A program made the position numbers and the translations under genes. The notes beneath the pieces are model-generated. The model saw only the letters and a list, made by a program, of their open reading frames with translations. It did no database searches and was not told the DNA's origin. Positions 46,418 through 55,017 of a DNA stretch of 64,000 nucleotides are shown piece by piece (the stretch's first letter is position 1; each line of letters begins with the position of its first letter). The DNA is taken from assembly GCA_015689685.1 (NCBI GenBank), contig WVSL01000020.1:21402-85401 (forward strand). Direction: 5' to 3'. This stretch comes from Rhodobacterales bacterium HKCCE2091 (GTDB lineage Bacteria; Pseudomonadota; Alphaproteobacteria; Rhodobacterales; Rhodobacteraceae).

Positions 46418-47011
46418 TCAGAACCGGTAGGACACGCGCGCGGTGACGGTGGTCACGTCCACGTCGACACCGGTCGCGTCGAAATCCTCGAACTCGTGGT
46501 AGGTGACGTCGCCGCCGACCACCCAGGAGTTGCCGAGGTCGTAGGCGAGGCCCGCACCGGCCAGCCAGCCGGTATCCTCGAGCTCGACGCCGCCGATATT
46601 GGCCGAGGCCTGCGCCCCGCCGACCGACAGGTAAGGCAGGAGACCGTTGCCGAGGTCATAGCCCGCGTTCAGGCGCAGGCTGGTGACGTCGTCGATCGAG
46701 CCGCCGCCGCCGAGTTCGATGTCGGTATCGTTGTAGGCGGCCTCGGCCCCCACGACGAAATTGCCGAAATCCCAGTTGTAGCCGGCGTGGACACCGCCGA
46801 CGGGGCCATCGCCCTCGACCGCACCGGCCTCGGCGTCGCCGTAGCCGAGCTGGCCACCGACGTAGAAGCCGGTCCAGTCCGCGACGGGCGCGGCGGGTGC
46901 CGGGGTGTAGGCCACGGGGGCCTCGGTCTGCGGGGCCTCGTAGCCGCCTGCGACGGCGGCTCCCGCGGTCAGCGCCGCGATGGCCGCGGCGGGAATGACA
47001 TATGCTCGCAT
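46418..47011 (-). CDS. Outer-membrane beta-barrel protein (Omp25/OmpA-like)
   Basis: A 197-residue protein with a signal peptide (MRAYVIPAAAIAALTAGAAV, cleavage near AGG). A short Pro/Ala linker (APVAYTPAPAAPVADWTG) precedes a small barrel of alternating strands: FYVGGQLGYGDAEAG, GGVHAGYNWDFGNFVVGAEA, SLRLNAGYDLGNGLLPYLSV. It ends VTARVSYRF, the C-terminal phenylalanine signature of outer-membrane proteins. GGAG lies nine bases before the ATG at 47011. It is probably a structural porin-like protein; no ligand is implied. Confidence 0.9.
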   Translation of the reverse strand: MRAYVIPAAAIAALTAGAAVAGGYEAPQTEAPVAYTPAPAAPVADWTGFYVGGQLGYGDAEAGAVEGDGPVGGVHAGYNWDFGNFVVGAEAAYNDTDIELGGGGSIDDVTSLRLNAGYDLGNGLLPYLSVGGAQASANIGGVELEDTGWLAGAGLAYDLGNSWVVGGDVTYHEFEDFDATGVDVDVTTVTARVSYRF

Positions 47012-47146
47012 GGAATATTCTCCGTTGGTCGTCGTCATGACGGCGCTTGACCTAGGAGCGGTGCGCATGGCCTTCCAGTGGCGGCCGCGCCTTCCGTCGC
47101 GTAGCCGGCCTATTCCCGCCGGATGGCGGGATAACGTCGGCGGAGT

Positions 47147-47785
47147 CTAGCTGAGGCGCGCGGCCTCACGCGCAAGTGACGAAACCTTTTTCCAGTCGCC
47201 CGCATCGACCGCCGCGGGCGGCGCGACCCAGGACCCGCCGGCGCAGACGACGTTGGGCAAGCTGAGGTAATCCATCGCGTTTTCCGGGCTGACGCCGCCG
47301 GTGGGGCAGAACCGCATCTGCGGCAGCGGCGCGCCGAGCGCCTTCAGAGCGGGCGCACCCCCGGAGGTTTCGGCGGGGAAGAACTTCGCCATCGTGAACC
47401 CCCGTTCCATCAGCGCCATGATCTCGGACGCGGTGGCGGCGCCGGGCAGGAGCGGCAGGTCGTTGGCGATGCAGGCGTCGATGATCCGGTCGGTGGCGCC
47501 GGGCGAGACCCCGAAGCGCGCCCCGGCGGCCTTCGCGGCCTCCACGTCCGCGGGCGTCAGGAGCGTGCCCGCGCCGGGGATGCCGCCCTCCACCCCCGCC
47601 ATCTCGCGGATCACCTCGAGCGCCGCGGGCGTGCGCAGCGTGACCTCGAGCATCGGCAGCCCGCCCGAGACCAGCGCCTCGGCCAGCGGTTTCGCCCTGG
47701 CCGCGTCGTGGACGACGAGCACCGGCACGATCGGGGCGATGGAGCAGAAGCCGAACGCGGCCTCGGACATCTCGGTGGGGGTCAT
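47147..47785 (-). CDS. eda: 2-dehydro-3-deoxyphosphogluconate (KDPG) aldolase
   Basis: A 212-residue class I aldolase. Motifs are IVPVLVVHDAARAKPLAEAL, GLPMLEVTLRTPAALEVI with the catalytic glutamate, GAGTLLTPADVEAA, and MAKFFPAETSGGAPALKALG with the Schiff-base lysine (AKFFP). It cleaves KDPG to pyruvate and glyceraldehyde-3-phosphate. It lies 114 bases after edd on the same strand; a hairpin/TATTTG element occupies that gap. An alternative start lies five codons on (MSEAAF). Confidence 0.97.
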   Translation of the reverse strand: MTPTEMSEAAFGFCSIAPIVPVLVVHDAARAKPLAEALVSGGLPMLEVTLRTPAALEVIREMAGVEGGIPGAGTLLTPADVEAAKAAGARFGVSPGATDRIIDACIANDLPLLPGAATASEIMALMERGFTMAKFFPAETSGGAPALKALGAPLPQMRFCPTGGVSPENAMDYLSLPNVVCAGGSWVAPPAAVDAGDWKKVSSLAREAARLS

Positions 47786-47840
47786 CTGGCGGCTCCGTTG
47801 CGGTTTCCTGGACGGGCGCCTGCGGCGCGCCCTGCCGGTT

Positions 47841-47892
47841 CCGCGCCTGCGGCGCGGGTGCCTTCGGCGTGGATATTTGAAGGACAAAGACG
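47841..47892 (+). repeat. Dispersed hairpin/TATTTG element, copy C, between edd and eda
   Basis: CCGCGCC-TGC-GGCGCGG is a perfect 7-bp stem, followed by GGTGCCTTCGGCGTGGATAT and TTGAAGGACAAAGA. The element is reversed relative to edd and eda and fills the gap between them. In the mRNA it would still fold as a hairpin and may set the edd/eda ratio or be an edd terminator. Confidence 0.75.
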
Positions 47893-47899
47893 CATGGGT

Positions 47900-49705
47900 C
47901 TAGACCACGATCCCCGCGCCCTTCGTGGCCGGGCCCGCGGTCTGGCGGAACACCTCGAACAATTCGCGCCCGATGCCGTGGGAATTGGCCGAGAGGTCGG
48001 GGGCGGCGGGGTCGCGGTCGGCCACGCCCTCGGTCAGGACGTCGAGCCGGCCGTTAGCGGCGTCCACGCGCAGGATGTCGCCGTCCCTGAGCTTCGCGAT
48101 CAGGCCGCCGTCCAGCGCCTCGGGCGCGACGTGGATCGCGGCGGGGACCTTGCCGGACGCGCCGGACATGCGGCCGTCGGTCACCAGCGCGACCTTGTGG
48201 CCCCTGCCCTGCACCACCGACAGGATCGGCGTCAGCGAGTGCAGTTCCGGCATCCCGTTGGCCTTCGGGCCTTGGAAGCGGACGACGACGATCACGTCGC
48301 GGTCGAGCTTGCCGTCGCGGAACGCCTGCTTCACCGCCTCCTGGTCGTGGAACACGGCGGCCGGGGCCTCGATCAGGTGGTATTCCGGAGCGACCGCCGA
48401 GACCTTCATGATGCCGAGGCCGAGATTGCCGGAAAGCTCCGCGAGCCCGCCGGTCTTCTGGAACGGGTCGGTGGCGGGGCGCAGGATCCGGTTGTTCTCG
48501 GACGCCTTCGGCCCGTCCTCCCAGGTCAGCGCGCCGTCCTTCAGCTTCGGTTCCTGCGCGTAGAGCGCGAGGCCGGTGCCGGCGACGGTTTCGGTATCGG
48601 GGTGCAGGAGGCCCGCGTCGAGCAGCTCTCCGATCATGTATTGCAGCCCGCCCGCGGCGTGGAAGTGGTTCACGTCCGCAAGGCCGTTGGGATAGACCCG
48701 CGCCATCAGCGGCGTGGCGGCGGAGATCTCGGCGAAATCGCTGCATTCGAGCGTAATCCCGGCCGCGCGGGCCATCGCGACGAGGTGGATCACGAGGTTG
48801 GTGGAGCCGCCCGTGGCCATCAGCCCGACGATCCCGTTCACGAAGGCGCGTTCGTCGAGGATGTTGCAGACCGGGCGGTAGTCGTTGCCGAGCATGGTGA
48901 TGGCGGCGGCTCGTTCGGTCGCGGCGTCGGTGAGCGCGTCGCGGAGCGGTGTGCCGGGATTGACGAAGCTCGCGCCCGGCAGGTGCAGGCCCATGAACTC
49001 CATCAGCATCTGGTTGGTGTTGGCGGTGCCGTAGAAGGTACAGGTGCCGGGGCCGTGGTAGGAGGCCATCTCGGCCTCCATCAGCTTGTCCCGTCCCACC
49101 TCGCCGGCGGCGAATTGCTGGCGGACCTTCGACTTCTCGTCGTTCGGCAACCCGCTCGGCATCGGGCCCGCGGGGATGAACACGCCCGGCAGGTAGCCGA
49201 AGGTGGCGGCCGCGATGACGAGGCCCGGCACGATCTTGTCGCAGATGCCGAGGTAGACGGCGGCGTCGAAGGTGTTGTGGCTGAGCGCCACGCCGGTCGC
49301 GAGCGCGATCACGTCGCGGGAGAAGAGCGACAGCTCCATCCCGACCTGGCCCTGCGTGACCCCGTCGCACATCGCCGGAACGCCGCCCGCGACCTGCGCC
49401 GTGGCGCCGGTCCTGCGCGCGGCGGCCTTGATGCGCGCGGGGTAGGTTTCATAGGGTTGATGCGCGGACAGCATGTCGTTGTAGGCGGTGACGATGCCGA
49501 GGTTCGGCTGGCGCGTGCCCACGAGCGCGTCCTTGTCCCCGCCCATCGCGGCATAGGCATGGGCCTGGTTGCCGCAGCTCAGGTGCGCGCGGCGCGGGCC
49601 GTCCTCGGCGGCCCGGCGCATGCGGTCGAGATAGGCGGCGCGGGCGTCCTTCGACCGCTCGGTGATCCGCGCGGTGACATCGGCGATCCTGGCGTCCAGG
49701 GGCAT
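47900..49705 (-). CDS. edd: 6-phosphogluconate dehydratase
   Basis: A 601-residue enzyme of the IlvD/Edd family at its usual length. It shows [39 protein letters not shown], the iron-sulfur regions [20 protein letters not shown] and [17 protein letters not shown], and [17 protein letters not shown] near the C-terminus. It converts 6-phosphogluconate to KDPG. It is the first gene of edd-eda and has a palindromic operator 39 bases upstream of its start. The conserved segment [12 protein letters not shown] separates Edd from IlvD. Confidence 0.98.
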   Translation of the reverse strand: MPLDARIADVTARITERSKDARAAYLDRMRRAAEDGPRRAHLSCGNQAHAYAAMGGDKDALVGTRQPNLGIVTAYNDMLSAHQPYETYPARIKAAARRTGATAQVAGGVPAMCDGVTQGQVGMELSLFSRDVIALATGVALSHNTFDAAVYLGICDKIVPGLVIAAATFGYLPGVFIPAGPMPSGLPNDEKSKVRQQFAAGEVGRDKLMEAEMASYHGPGTCTFYGTANTNQMLMEFMGLHLPGASFVNPGTPLRDALTDAATERAAAITMLGNDYRPVCNILDERAFVNGIVGLMATGGSTNLVIHLVAMARAAGITLECSDFAEISAATPLMARVYPNGLADVNHFHAAGGLQYMIGELLDAGLLHPDTETVAGTGLALYAQEPKLKDGALTWEDGPKASENNRILRPATDPFQKTGGLAELSGNLGLGIMKVSAVAPEYHLIEAPAAVFHDQEAVKQAFRDGKLDRDVIVVVRFQGPKANGMPELHSLTPILSVVQGRGHKVALVTDGRMSGASGKVPAAIHVAPEALDGGLIAKLRDGDILRVDAANGRLDVLTEGVADRDPAAPDLSANSHGIGRELFEVFRQTAGPATKGAGIVV

Positions 49706-49743
49706 GGCTGCATCTCCCTCGCTTGGCTGCCCCGGATATAGAC

Positions 49744-49757
49744 TGTTAGCGATAACA
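49744..49757. promoter_or_regulatory. Palindromic operator before edd (shared with zwf)
   Basis: TGTTAGCGATAACA is a 5-bp inverted repeat (TGTTA/TAACA) around GCGA, 38 bases before the edd start codon. It matches the zwf site CGTTAGCGTTAACG at 11 of 14 positions. Its form resembles LacI/GntR-family gluconate operators. The AglR sites (AAAGCGCTTT type) are clearly different, so a separate regulator is expected. Confidence 0.7.
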
Positions 49758-49836
49758 GCGCCAGTGACAGCGTGATGACGGGTGTCGCCGGGCCGGTCCG
49801 GGGGCGCGCCTGCCGCGCGGCGGTCGGGGTGCGCCG

Positions 49837-50976
49837 CTAGTGCGGCTGCACGCCGGGCAGGAACACCTTTTCGTGCCGGTACCTGAGCGAGATGCCATCG
49901 TGGAACAGGTGGACCTTCGCGGGGTCCGCGGTCAGCCGCACGTCGCGGCCGCGGAGTTCGCGGTGGATGCCCGAGAGCTTCGCGATGATCGTGTCGGTGT
50001 CGTCCCCGGCGCCGGGGCGGGTGAAGTAGAGCTGCGTCACCTCGCCGAGCGCCTCGGTGATGTCGACCCTGCCGTTGAAGGCGTAGTCCTCGCCCTCGGT
50101 CGAGACCATGTCCTCGGGCCGGATGCCGACCTGCACCTTCATGCCCTCGTCGCCGGCCTGGGTCGGGTAGTCGGACAGGATCGTGCCGCCGCCGTCGTCC
50201 AGCTTCACGCGGGTCTGCTCGCCGGTGGCGACGACCTCGCCCGGCAAGAGGTTCATCGCGGGCGAGCCGATGAAGCGGGCGACGAAGGTGGAATTCGGCG
50301 TCTCGTACAATTCCAGCGGCGCGCCGACCTGGGCGATGCCGCCGCCGGCCAGCACCACGATGCGGGTCGCGAGCGTCATCGCCTCGACCTGGTCGTGGGT
50401 GACGTAGATCATCGTCGATTCCGGCATCTGCTCCTTCAGCTGCGCAATCTCGATCCGGGTGGCGACGCGGAGGGCGGCGTCGAGGTTCGAAAGCGGCTCG
50501 TCGAACAGGTAGACCTTGGGGTCGCGGACGATGGCGCGGCCGATGGCGACCCGCTGGCGCTGGCCGCCGGACAGGGCCTTGGGCAGCCGGTCGAGGAAGT
50601 TCGTCAGCTGGAGCTTGGCCGCCGCGGCCTCCACCGCCTCGGCGATCTCGGCCTTGGACTTGCCGGCGATCTTCAGCGCGAAGCTCATGTTGTCGCGCAC
50701 GGTCATGTGCGGGTAGAGCGCGTAGCTCTGGAACACCATCGCGATGCCCCGGCGCGAGGGCGGCACGTCGTTGACCACCCGGCCGTCGATTTCCAGCGTC
50801 CCGGCGGTGATCTTCTCCAGCCCCGCGATCATCCGCAGGAGCGTGGACTTGCCGCAGCCCGAGGGCCCGACGAAGACGATCAGCTCGCCCTCCTCGATGT
50901 CGAGGTCGATGTCCGACAGCACCTTGACGGTGCCGCCGTAGACCTTTTCGACATCGGTCAGTTTCAGATTGGCCAT
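49837..50976 (-). CDS. aglK: Alpha-glucoside ABC transporter ATP-binding protein
   Basis: A 379-residue MalK/UgpC-type ATPase. Walker A is [14 protein letters not shown], the Q loop is [16 protein letters not shown], the signature is [15 protein letters not shown], Walker B is [14 protein letters not shown] and the switch histidine is in [12 protein letters not shown]. The C-terminal 140 residues form the TOBE/regulatory domain. It powers uptake of alpha-glucosides through AglF and AglG. It is the last gene of aglEFGAK, 25 bases after aglA. The assignment to agl rather than another sugar comes from gene order. Confidence 0.95.
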   Translation of the reverse strand: MANLKLTDVEKVYGGTVKVLSDIDLDIEEGELIVFVGPSGCGKSTLLRMIAGLEKITAGTLEIDGRVVNDVPPSRRGIAMVFQSYALYPHMTVRDNMSFALKIAGKSKAEIAEAVEAAAAKLQLTNFLDRLPKALSGGQRQRVAIGRAIVRDPKVYLFDEPLSNLDAALRVATRIEIAQLKEQMPESTMIYVTHDQVEAMTLATRIVVLAGGGIAQVGAPLELYETPNSTFVARFIGSPAMNLLPGEVVATGEQTRVKLDDGGGTILSDYPTQAGDEGMKVQVGIRPEDMVSTEGEDYAFNGRVDITEALGEVTQLYFTRPGAGDDTDTIIAKLSGIHRELRGRDVRLTADPAKVHLFHDGISLRYRHEKVFLPGVQPH

Positions 50977-51001
50977 CGGGCTCTCCCTCCCCCTCGGTCC
51001 G

Positions 51002-52666
51002 TCAGGTTTCCGCTGCCGTCTCCACCCCGAAATAGGCCTGCATCGGCGGCAGGGTCACGTACTTGTCCGTCACCACCGTGTAGAACGGCGCGCCCCGGTC
51101 CTGCCGCCAGTCGCCTTCCGGCAGGGTCAGCGGTAGCGAGGCATTGGTCATGTTGAAGGCGCAGAACACGCGCGTGCCCTCGTGCGCGCGGATGAAGGCG
51201 AGCACGCCGTCGCCGGCATGGACGATTTCCAGCGTGCCCTTGACCAGCGCCGGGTAGGATTTCCGGAACTTTATCATCTGGGTGTAGAAGCGCAGCGTGG
51301 TGTCGTCGCCGGACTGCTGGTTCGCGGCCGACCGCGTCAGGTGCTCCACCGCCATCGGAAGCCAGGGCTTGGCGTCGGAAAACCCGCCGTTCTGGTTGTC
51401 GGAGATCCAGGGCATCGGCGTGCGACATCCGTCGCGGCCGCGGAACTTGGGCCAGAACCGCATCCCGTAGGGATCCTGCAGGTCCTCGTAGGCGACGTAG
51501 GCCTCGGTCAGGCCCAGTTCCTCGCCCTGGTAGAGACAGGCCGACCCGCGCAGGGTCAGCAGGACCGCGGCATAGAGCCTCCGCGCCTCCTCGCCCAGGT
51601 TCCAGCGGCTGGCATGGCGGACGACATCGTGGTTGGAGAACGCCCAGCAGGCCCAGCTGTCCGGGGCCTCGCGGTCGAACTGCTGCATCACGCCCGCGAT
51701 CCGCTCCGGCGTGGGATAGGTGCCGGACAGGAAGTCGAAGCCGTAGCACATGTGCAGAAGCTCGTCGCCCTGGGTGTATTCCGCCTGCACCGCCATGCCG
51801 CGCTGCGCCTCGCCGACCTCGCCGACGGAGGTGATGTCGGGAAACTCGTCCATCACCGCGCGCAGGCGGCGCAGGAAGTCGAGGTTCTCGGGCTGCGTCT
51901 TGGAATAGAGGTGGTTCTGGAAGTTGTAGGGGTTCACCCGCGGCGCGATGGAATCGTTGATCTCGTCGGGGCTGAGCGCGGGGTTGTCGCGCAGGTCCTT
52001 GTCGTGGACGTAGAAGTTGACGGTATCGAGCCGGAACCCGTCGACCCCGCGTTCGAGCCAGTAGCGCGCCACGTCGAGCAGGCGTTCCTGCACCTCCTCG
52101 TTGTGGAAGTTCAGGTCGGGCTGCTCCACCAGGAAGTTGTGCAGGTAGTACTGCATCCGCTCGGCTTCCCATTCCCAGGCGGAGCCGCCGAAGATCGACA
52201 GCCAGTTGTTGGGCGGGGTGCCGTCGGGCTTGGGGTCGGACCAGACGTACCAGTCCGCCTTGGGGTTGTCGCGGCTGGCGCGGCTTTCCTTGAACCACGG
52301 GTGTTCGTCCGAGGTGTGGGACAGCACGAGGTCGATCAGCACCCTGAGGCCGAGTTCGTGGGCCCGGTGGATCAGCGCGTCGAAGTCGCCGAGCGAGCCG
52401 AACATCGGGTCGACGTCGCGGTAATCCGACACGTCGTAGCCGAAATCCTTCATCGGCGAGCGGAAGAAGGGCGAGATCCAGATCGCGTCGACGCCGAGAT
52501 CGGCGACGTAGGGCAGACGGTGGATGATGCCGGCGAGGTCGCCAATGCCGTCGTGGTTCGAGTCCTGGAAGCTGCGCGGGTAGATCTGGTAGATCACCGC
52601 GCCGCGCCACCAGTCCTTGTCCGGTGCGACGAGCGATTGCGACGTCATATCCTGCATCAGATTCAT
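51002..52666 (-). CDS. aglA: Alpha-glucosidase, GH13 family
   Basis: A 554-residue GH13 enzyme. The opening WWRGAVIYQIYPRSFQDSNH is typical of oligo-1,6-/alpha-glucosidases. Conserved regions I-IV are visible: DLVLSHTSDEHPWF, GFRLDTVNFY (nucleophile aspartate), SVGEVGE (acid/base glutamate) and FSNHDVVRHASRW. There is no signal peptide, so it acts in the cytoplasm on imported alpha-glucosides such as maltose, sucrose or trehalose. It is the fourth gene of aglEFGAK. The start RBS is weak (GGGA), which leaves an ATG six codons on as an alternative. Confidence 0.95.
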   Translation of the reverse strand: MNLMQDMTSQSLVAPDKDWWRGAVIYQIYPRSFQDSNHDGIGDLAGIIHRLPYVADLGVDAIWISPFFRSPMKDFGYDVSDYRDVDPMFGSLGDFDALIHRAHELGLRVLIDLVLSHTSDEHPWFKESRASRDNPKADWYVWSDPKPDGTPPNNWLSIFGGSAWEWEAERMQYYLHNFLVEQPDLNFHNEEVQERLLDVARYWLERGVDGFRLDTVNFYVHDKDLRDNPALSPDEINDSIAPRVNPYNFQNHLYSKTQPENLDFLRRLRAVMDEFPDITSVGEVGEAQRGMAVQAEYTQGDELLHMCYGFDFLSGTYPTPERIAGVMQQFDREAPDSWACWAFSNHDVVRHASRWNLGEEARRLYAAVLLTLRGSACLYQGEELGLTEAYVAYEDLQDPYGMRFWPKFRGRDGCRTPMPWISDNQNGGFSDAKPWLPMAVEHLTRSAANQQSGDDTTLRFYTQMIKFRKSYPALVKGTLEIVHAGDGVLAFIRAHEGTRVFCAFNMTNASLPLTLPEGDWRQDRGAPFYTVVTDKYVTLPPMQAYFGVETAAET

Positions 52667-52678
52667 GAAAAAATCCCG

Positions 52679-53905
52679 TTACTTGACAGACCCGGCCAAG
52701 AGGCCGCGGACGAGGTAGCGTTGCATCGTGAAGAACACGATAAGCGGCAGAGCGATCATCACGAAAGCCGCCGCGGCCAGGATATGCCACTCGCCCCCCC
52801 GCGATCCGAGCAGATTGGTCACGACGAAGCGCGTCATGACCGTGCTTTCAGCATCCGACGGAAGGAACACGCTGGCCACGAGCAGGTCGTTCCACGTCCA
52901 GAGGAACTGGAAGATCGCGAAGCTGGCGAGCGCGGGAAAGCTCAGCGGCAGCACGATGCGCACGAAGATCTCGAAATCCGTCGCGCCGTCGACCTTCGCG
53001 TTCTCGATGATGTCGCGCGGCAGGCCGACCATGTAGTTGCGCAGGAGGTAGATCGCGAGCGGCAGGCCGAACCCGGTATGCGCGAGCCAGATGCCGAGGA
53101 AGCTTTTCCCGATGCCGATCCATGAATGGATGATCGTCAGCGGCACGAAGGCCAGTTGCAGCGGCACGACGAGCAGGCCGACGACGATCGCGATCAGGAG
53201 CCCGCGGCCCGGGAATTCCATCCACGCGAGCGCGTAGGCAGCGAAGGCGGCGATCACGATCGGGATGATCGTGGCCGGGATCGACACCGTCAGGGTGTTC
53301 ACGAAGGGGCCGAACAGCGCCTCGTCCGAGAACAGCATGGAATCGAGGCTTTGCCCCCTTTCCAGCGCCGCCGCCCGTTCCTCCGCGTTCCGGTCGGTCA
53401 GGACCTCGGCGTAGTTTTCCAGCGTCAGCTGCGGCGGCGCCATCAGTTCCACCGGCAGCGACAGGGGGCCGTCGAAGGGCTCGGGCGAGACAGCCGTCAC
53501 CTCGCCGTCGCGGGTGATGGTGATGAGCGTGCCGTCGCGGGTCTCGGCGGTTTCGCCGGGGTCGGTGTCGGCCCCGCGCAGGCGCGACGTGCCGAAGGCC
53601 GCGACGCGCCCGGCCTCCACCACGCTGGCGGGGACCGAGGCGATGGCGTCGGTCTCGAACAGGTTGACCGCCAGGCGGTATTCGCCCGCGGCCTCCTCCG
53701 CGCCGTCGGTCGGGATCGACAGGATGAAGGGCTGCGGCGCGCCCTGCAGCGCCCGCCACCACCCCGATTGCGAGATCGCGTCCTGGTCGCGGAACGAGGT
53801 CACGAGAAGCCCGACCGTGGGCACGATCCAGAGGATGACGAGCAACAGGACGGCGAGATGCGTGACGATCCCGAGCCCCGATTTCTGTCCGGCGATGTTG
53901 TCCAT
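52679..53905 (-). CDS. aglG: Alpha-glucoside ABC transporter permease AglG
   Basis: A 408-residue MalG-type permease, longer than typical because of an extra periplasmic region of about 120 residues after the first helix (about residues 40-190). The remaining helices carry the conserved loop ENAKVDGATDFEIFVRIVLP, which contacts the ATPase (EAA motif). The C-terminus ends RYLVRGLLAGSVK, a normal MalG tail. It pairs with AglF. The extended loop is a known trait of AglG-like permeases. It starts 17 bases after aglF stops. Confidence 0.94.
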   Translation of the reverse strand: MDNIAGQKSGLGIVTHLAVLLLVILWIVPTVGLLVTSFRDQDAISQSGWWRALQGAPQPFILSIPTDGAEEAAGEYRLAVNLFETDAIASVPASVVEAGRVAAFGTSRLRGADTDPGETAETRDGTLITITRDGEVTAVSPEPFDGPLSLPVELMAPPQLTLENYAEVLTDRNAEERAAALERGQSLDSMLFSDEALFGPFVNTLTVSIPATIIPIVIAAFAAYALAWMEFPGRGLLIAIVVGLLVVPLQLAFVPLTIIHSWIGIGKSFLGIWLAHTGFGLPLAIYLLRNYMVGLPRDIIENAKVDGATDFEIFVRIVLPLSFPALASFAIFQFLWTWNDLLVASVFLPSDAESTVMTRFVVTNLLGSRGGEWHILAAAAFVMIALPLIVFFTMQRYLVRGLLAGSVK

Positions 53906-53922
53906 GTCCCCGTCCCCCTCGG

Positions 53923-54906
53923 TCAGCGAAGCTCGGCCCGGGCCTGCCGGATGTTCCAGATCATCACCGGCAGCACGAGCACCATGATGACCACGGAGAT
54001 CGCGGTGGCGAAGCCGTAGTTGCCGCTGTCGAAATACTGCATCATCTGCGTCGGCAGGATCTCGAGGTTCCGGTACTGGTTCCCCATCGCCGCGACGATG
54101 TCGTAGACCTTGAGCACGAGGATCGTGATCGTGGTCCAGACCACGAGGATCGTCGGCATGATCTGCGGCACCTTGATCTTGAAGAATATCTGGAACGGGT
54201 TGGCGCCGTCGACGATGGCGGCCTCCACCGTCTCGTCCGGAACGCCGCGCAGGGCCGCCGACAGGATCACCATCGCGAACCCGGTCTGAATCCAGATCAG
54301 GACGACCATGAGAAGAAAGCTGTCGACGATCTGCCCGTCGATCAGCGTGACGCCCGATTCCGCGCCGAACAGGCCCCGGATCGCGTTCACGACGCCGACG
54401 TTCATGTTCGGGTCGTAGACGAACCGCCAGATCAGCGAGGCACCGACGAAGCTGATCGCCATCGGCATGAAGATCAGCGACTTGGCGATGTTGCCCCAGG
54501 ACAGCCGGTCGGTGAGCTGCGCCGCCAGGAGGCCGAAGAAGGTCGAGGCGGCTGGCACCACCAGCACCCAGAGAAGGTTGTTCAGAAGCGCGGTGCGGAA
54601 CGTGCCGTTCTGGAAGATCGCGGCGTAGTTCGCGAACACCCCGTTCCGCGCCGCGATGCCCGAGGTGAAGGACAGCCAGGCGGAATAGAACACCGGCACC
54701 ACGAGGTAGAGCCCGAGCGCGAGGATCGCGGGGGCGAGGAACAGCCAGGGCCGCACCGCGTCGGCGCGCCGGATGTTCTTGCCGATGTCGTCGCCCGAGG
54801 CCGGGAACAGCACCCGGTCGAGCAGCAGGTTGGACAGCCAGAAGTAGGCGAACATGCCGCCGACGCCGACGATGATCGTGACGATACCGGTGATGACGAC
54901 GGACAT
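53923..54906 (-). CDS. aglF: Alpha-glucoside ABC transporter permease AglF
   Basis: A 327-residue MalF-type permease with an early helix (GIVTIIVGVGGMFAYFWLSN), then six helices. The EAA loop is VEAAIVDGANPFQIFFKIKV. The remaining features fit the binding-protein-dependent transport inner-membrane family. It lies between aglE and aglG. A gap of 111 bases separates it from aglE, where attenuation between the solute-binding protein and the permeases is common, though no strong hairpin stood out. Confidence 0.95.
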   Translation of the reverse strand: MSVVITGIVTIIVGVGGMFAYFWLSNLLLDRVLFPASGDDIGKNIRRADAVRPWLFLAPAILALGLYLVVPVFYSAWLSFTSGIAARNGVFANYAAIFQNGTFRTALLNNLLWVLVVPAASTFFGLLAAQLTDRLSWGNIAKSLIFMPMAISFVGASLIWRFVYDPNMNVGVVNAIRGLFGAESGVTLIDGQIVDSFLLMVVLIWIQTGFAMVILSAALRGVPDETVEAAIVDGANPFQIFFKIKVPQIMPTILVVWTTITILVLKVYDIVAAMGNQYRNLEILPTQMMQYFDSGNYGFATAISVVIMVLVLPVMIWNIRQARAELR

Positions 54907-55017
54907 GCGTAATCTCCCCTCCCACGCACCGGCCCGCGCCGGCCGCTCTGTGTCCCGGTGGCGCGGCGCCGGTCGGTCCCGGCGCCGCGCCCGTTCATGG
55001 GTTTTGGGCCGCCGCGA

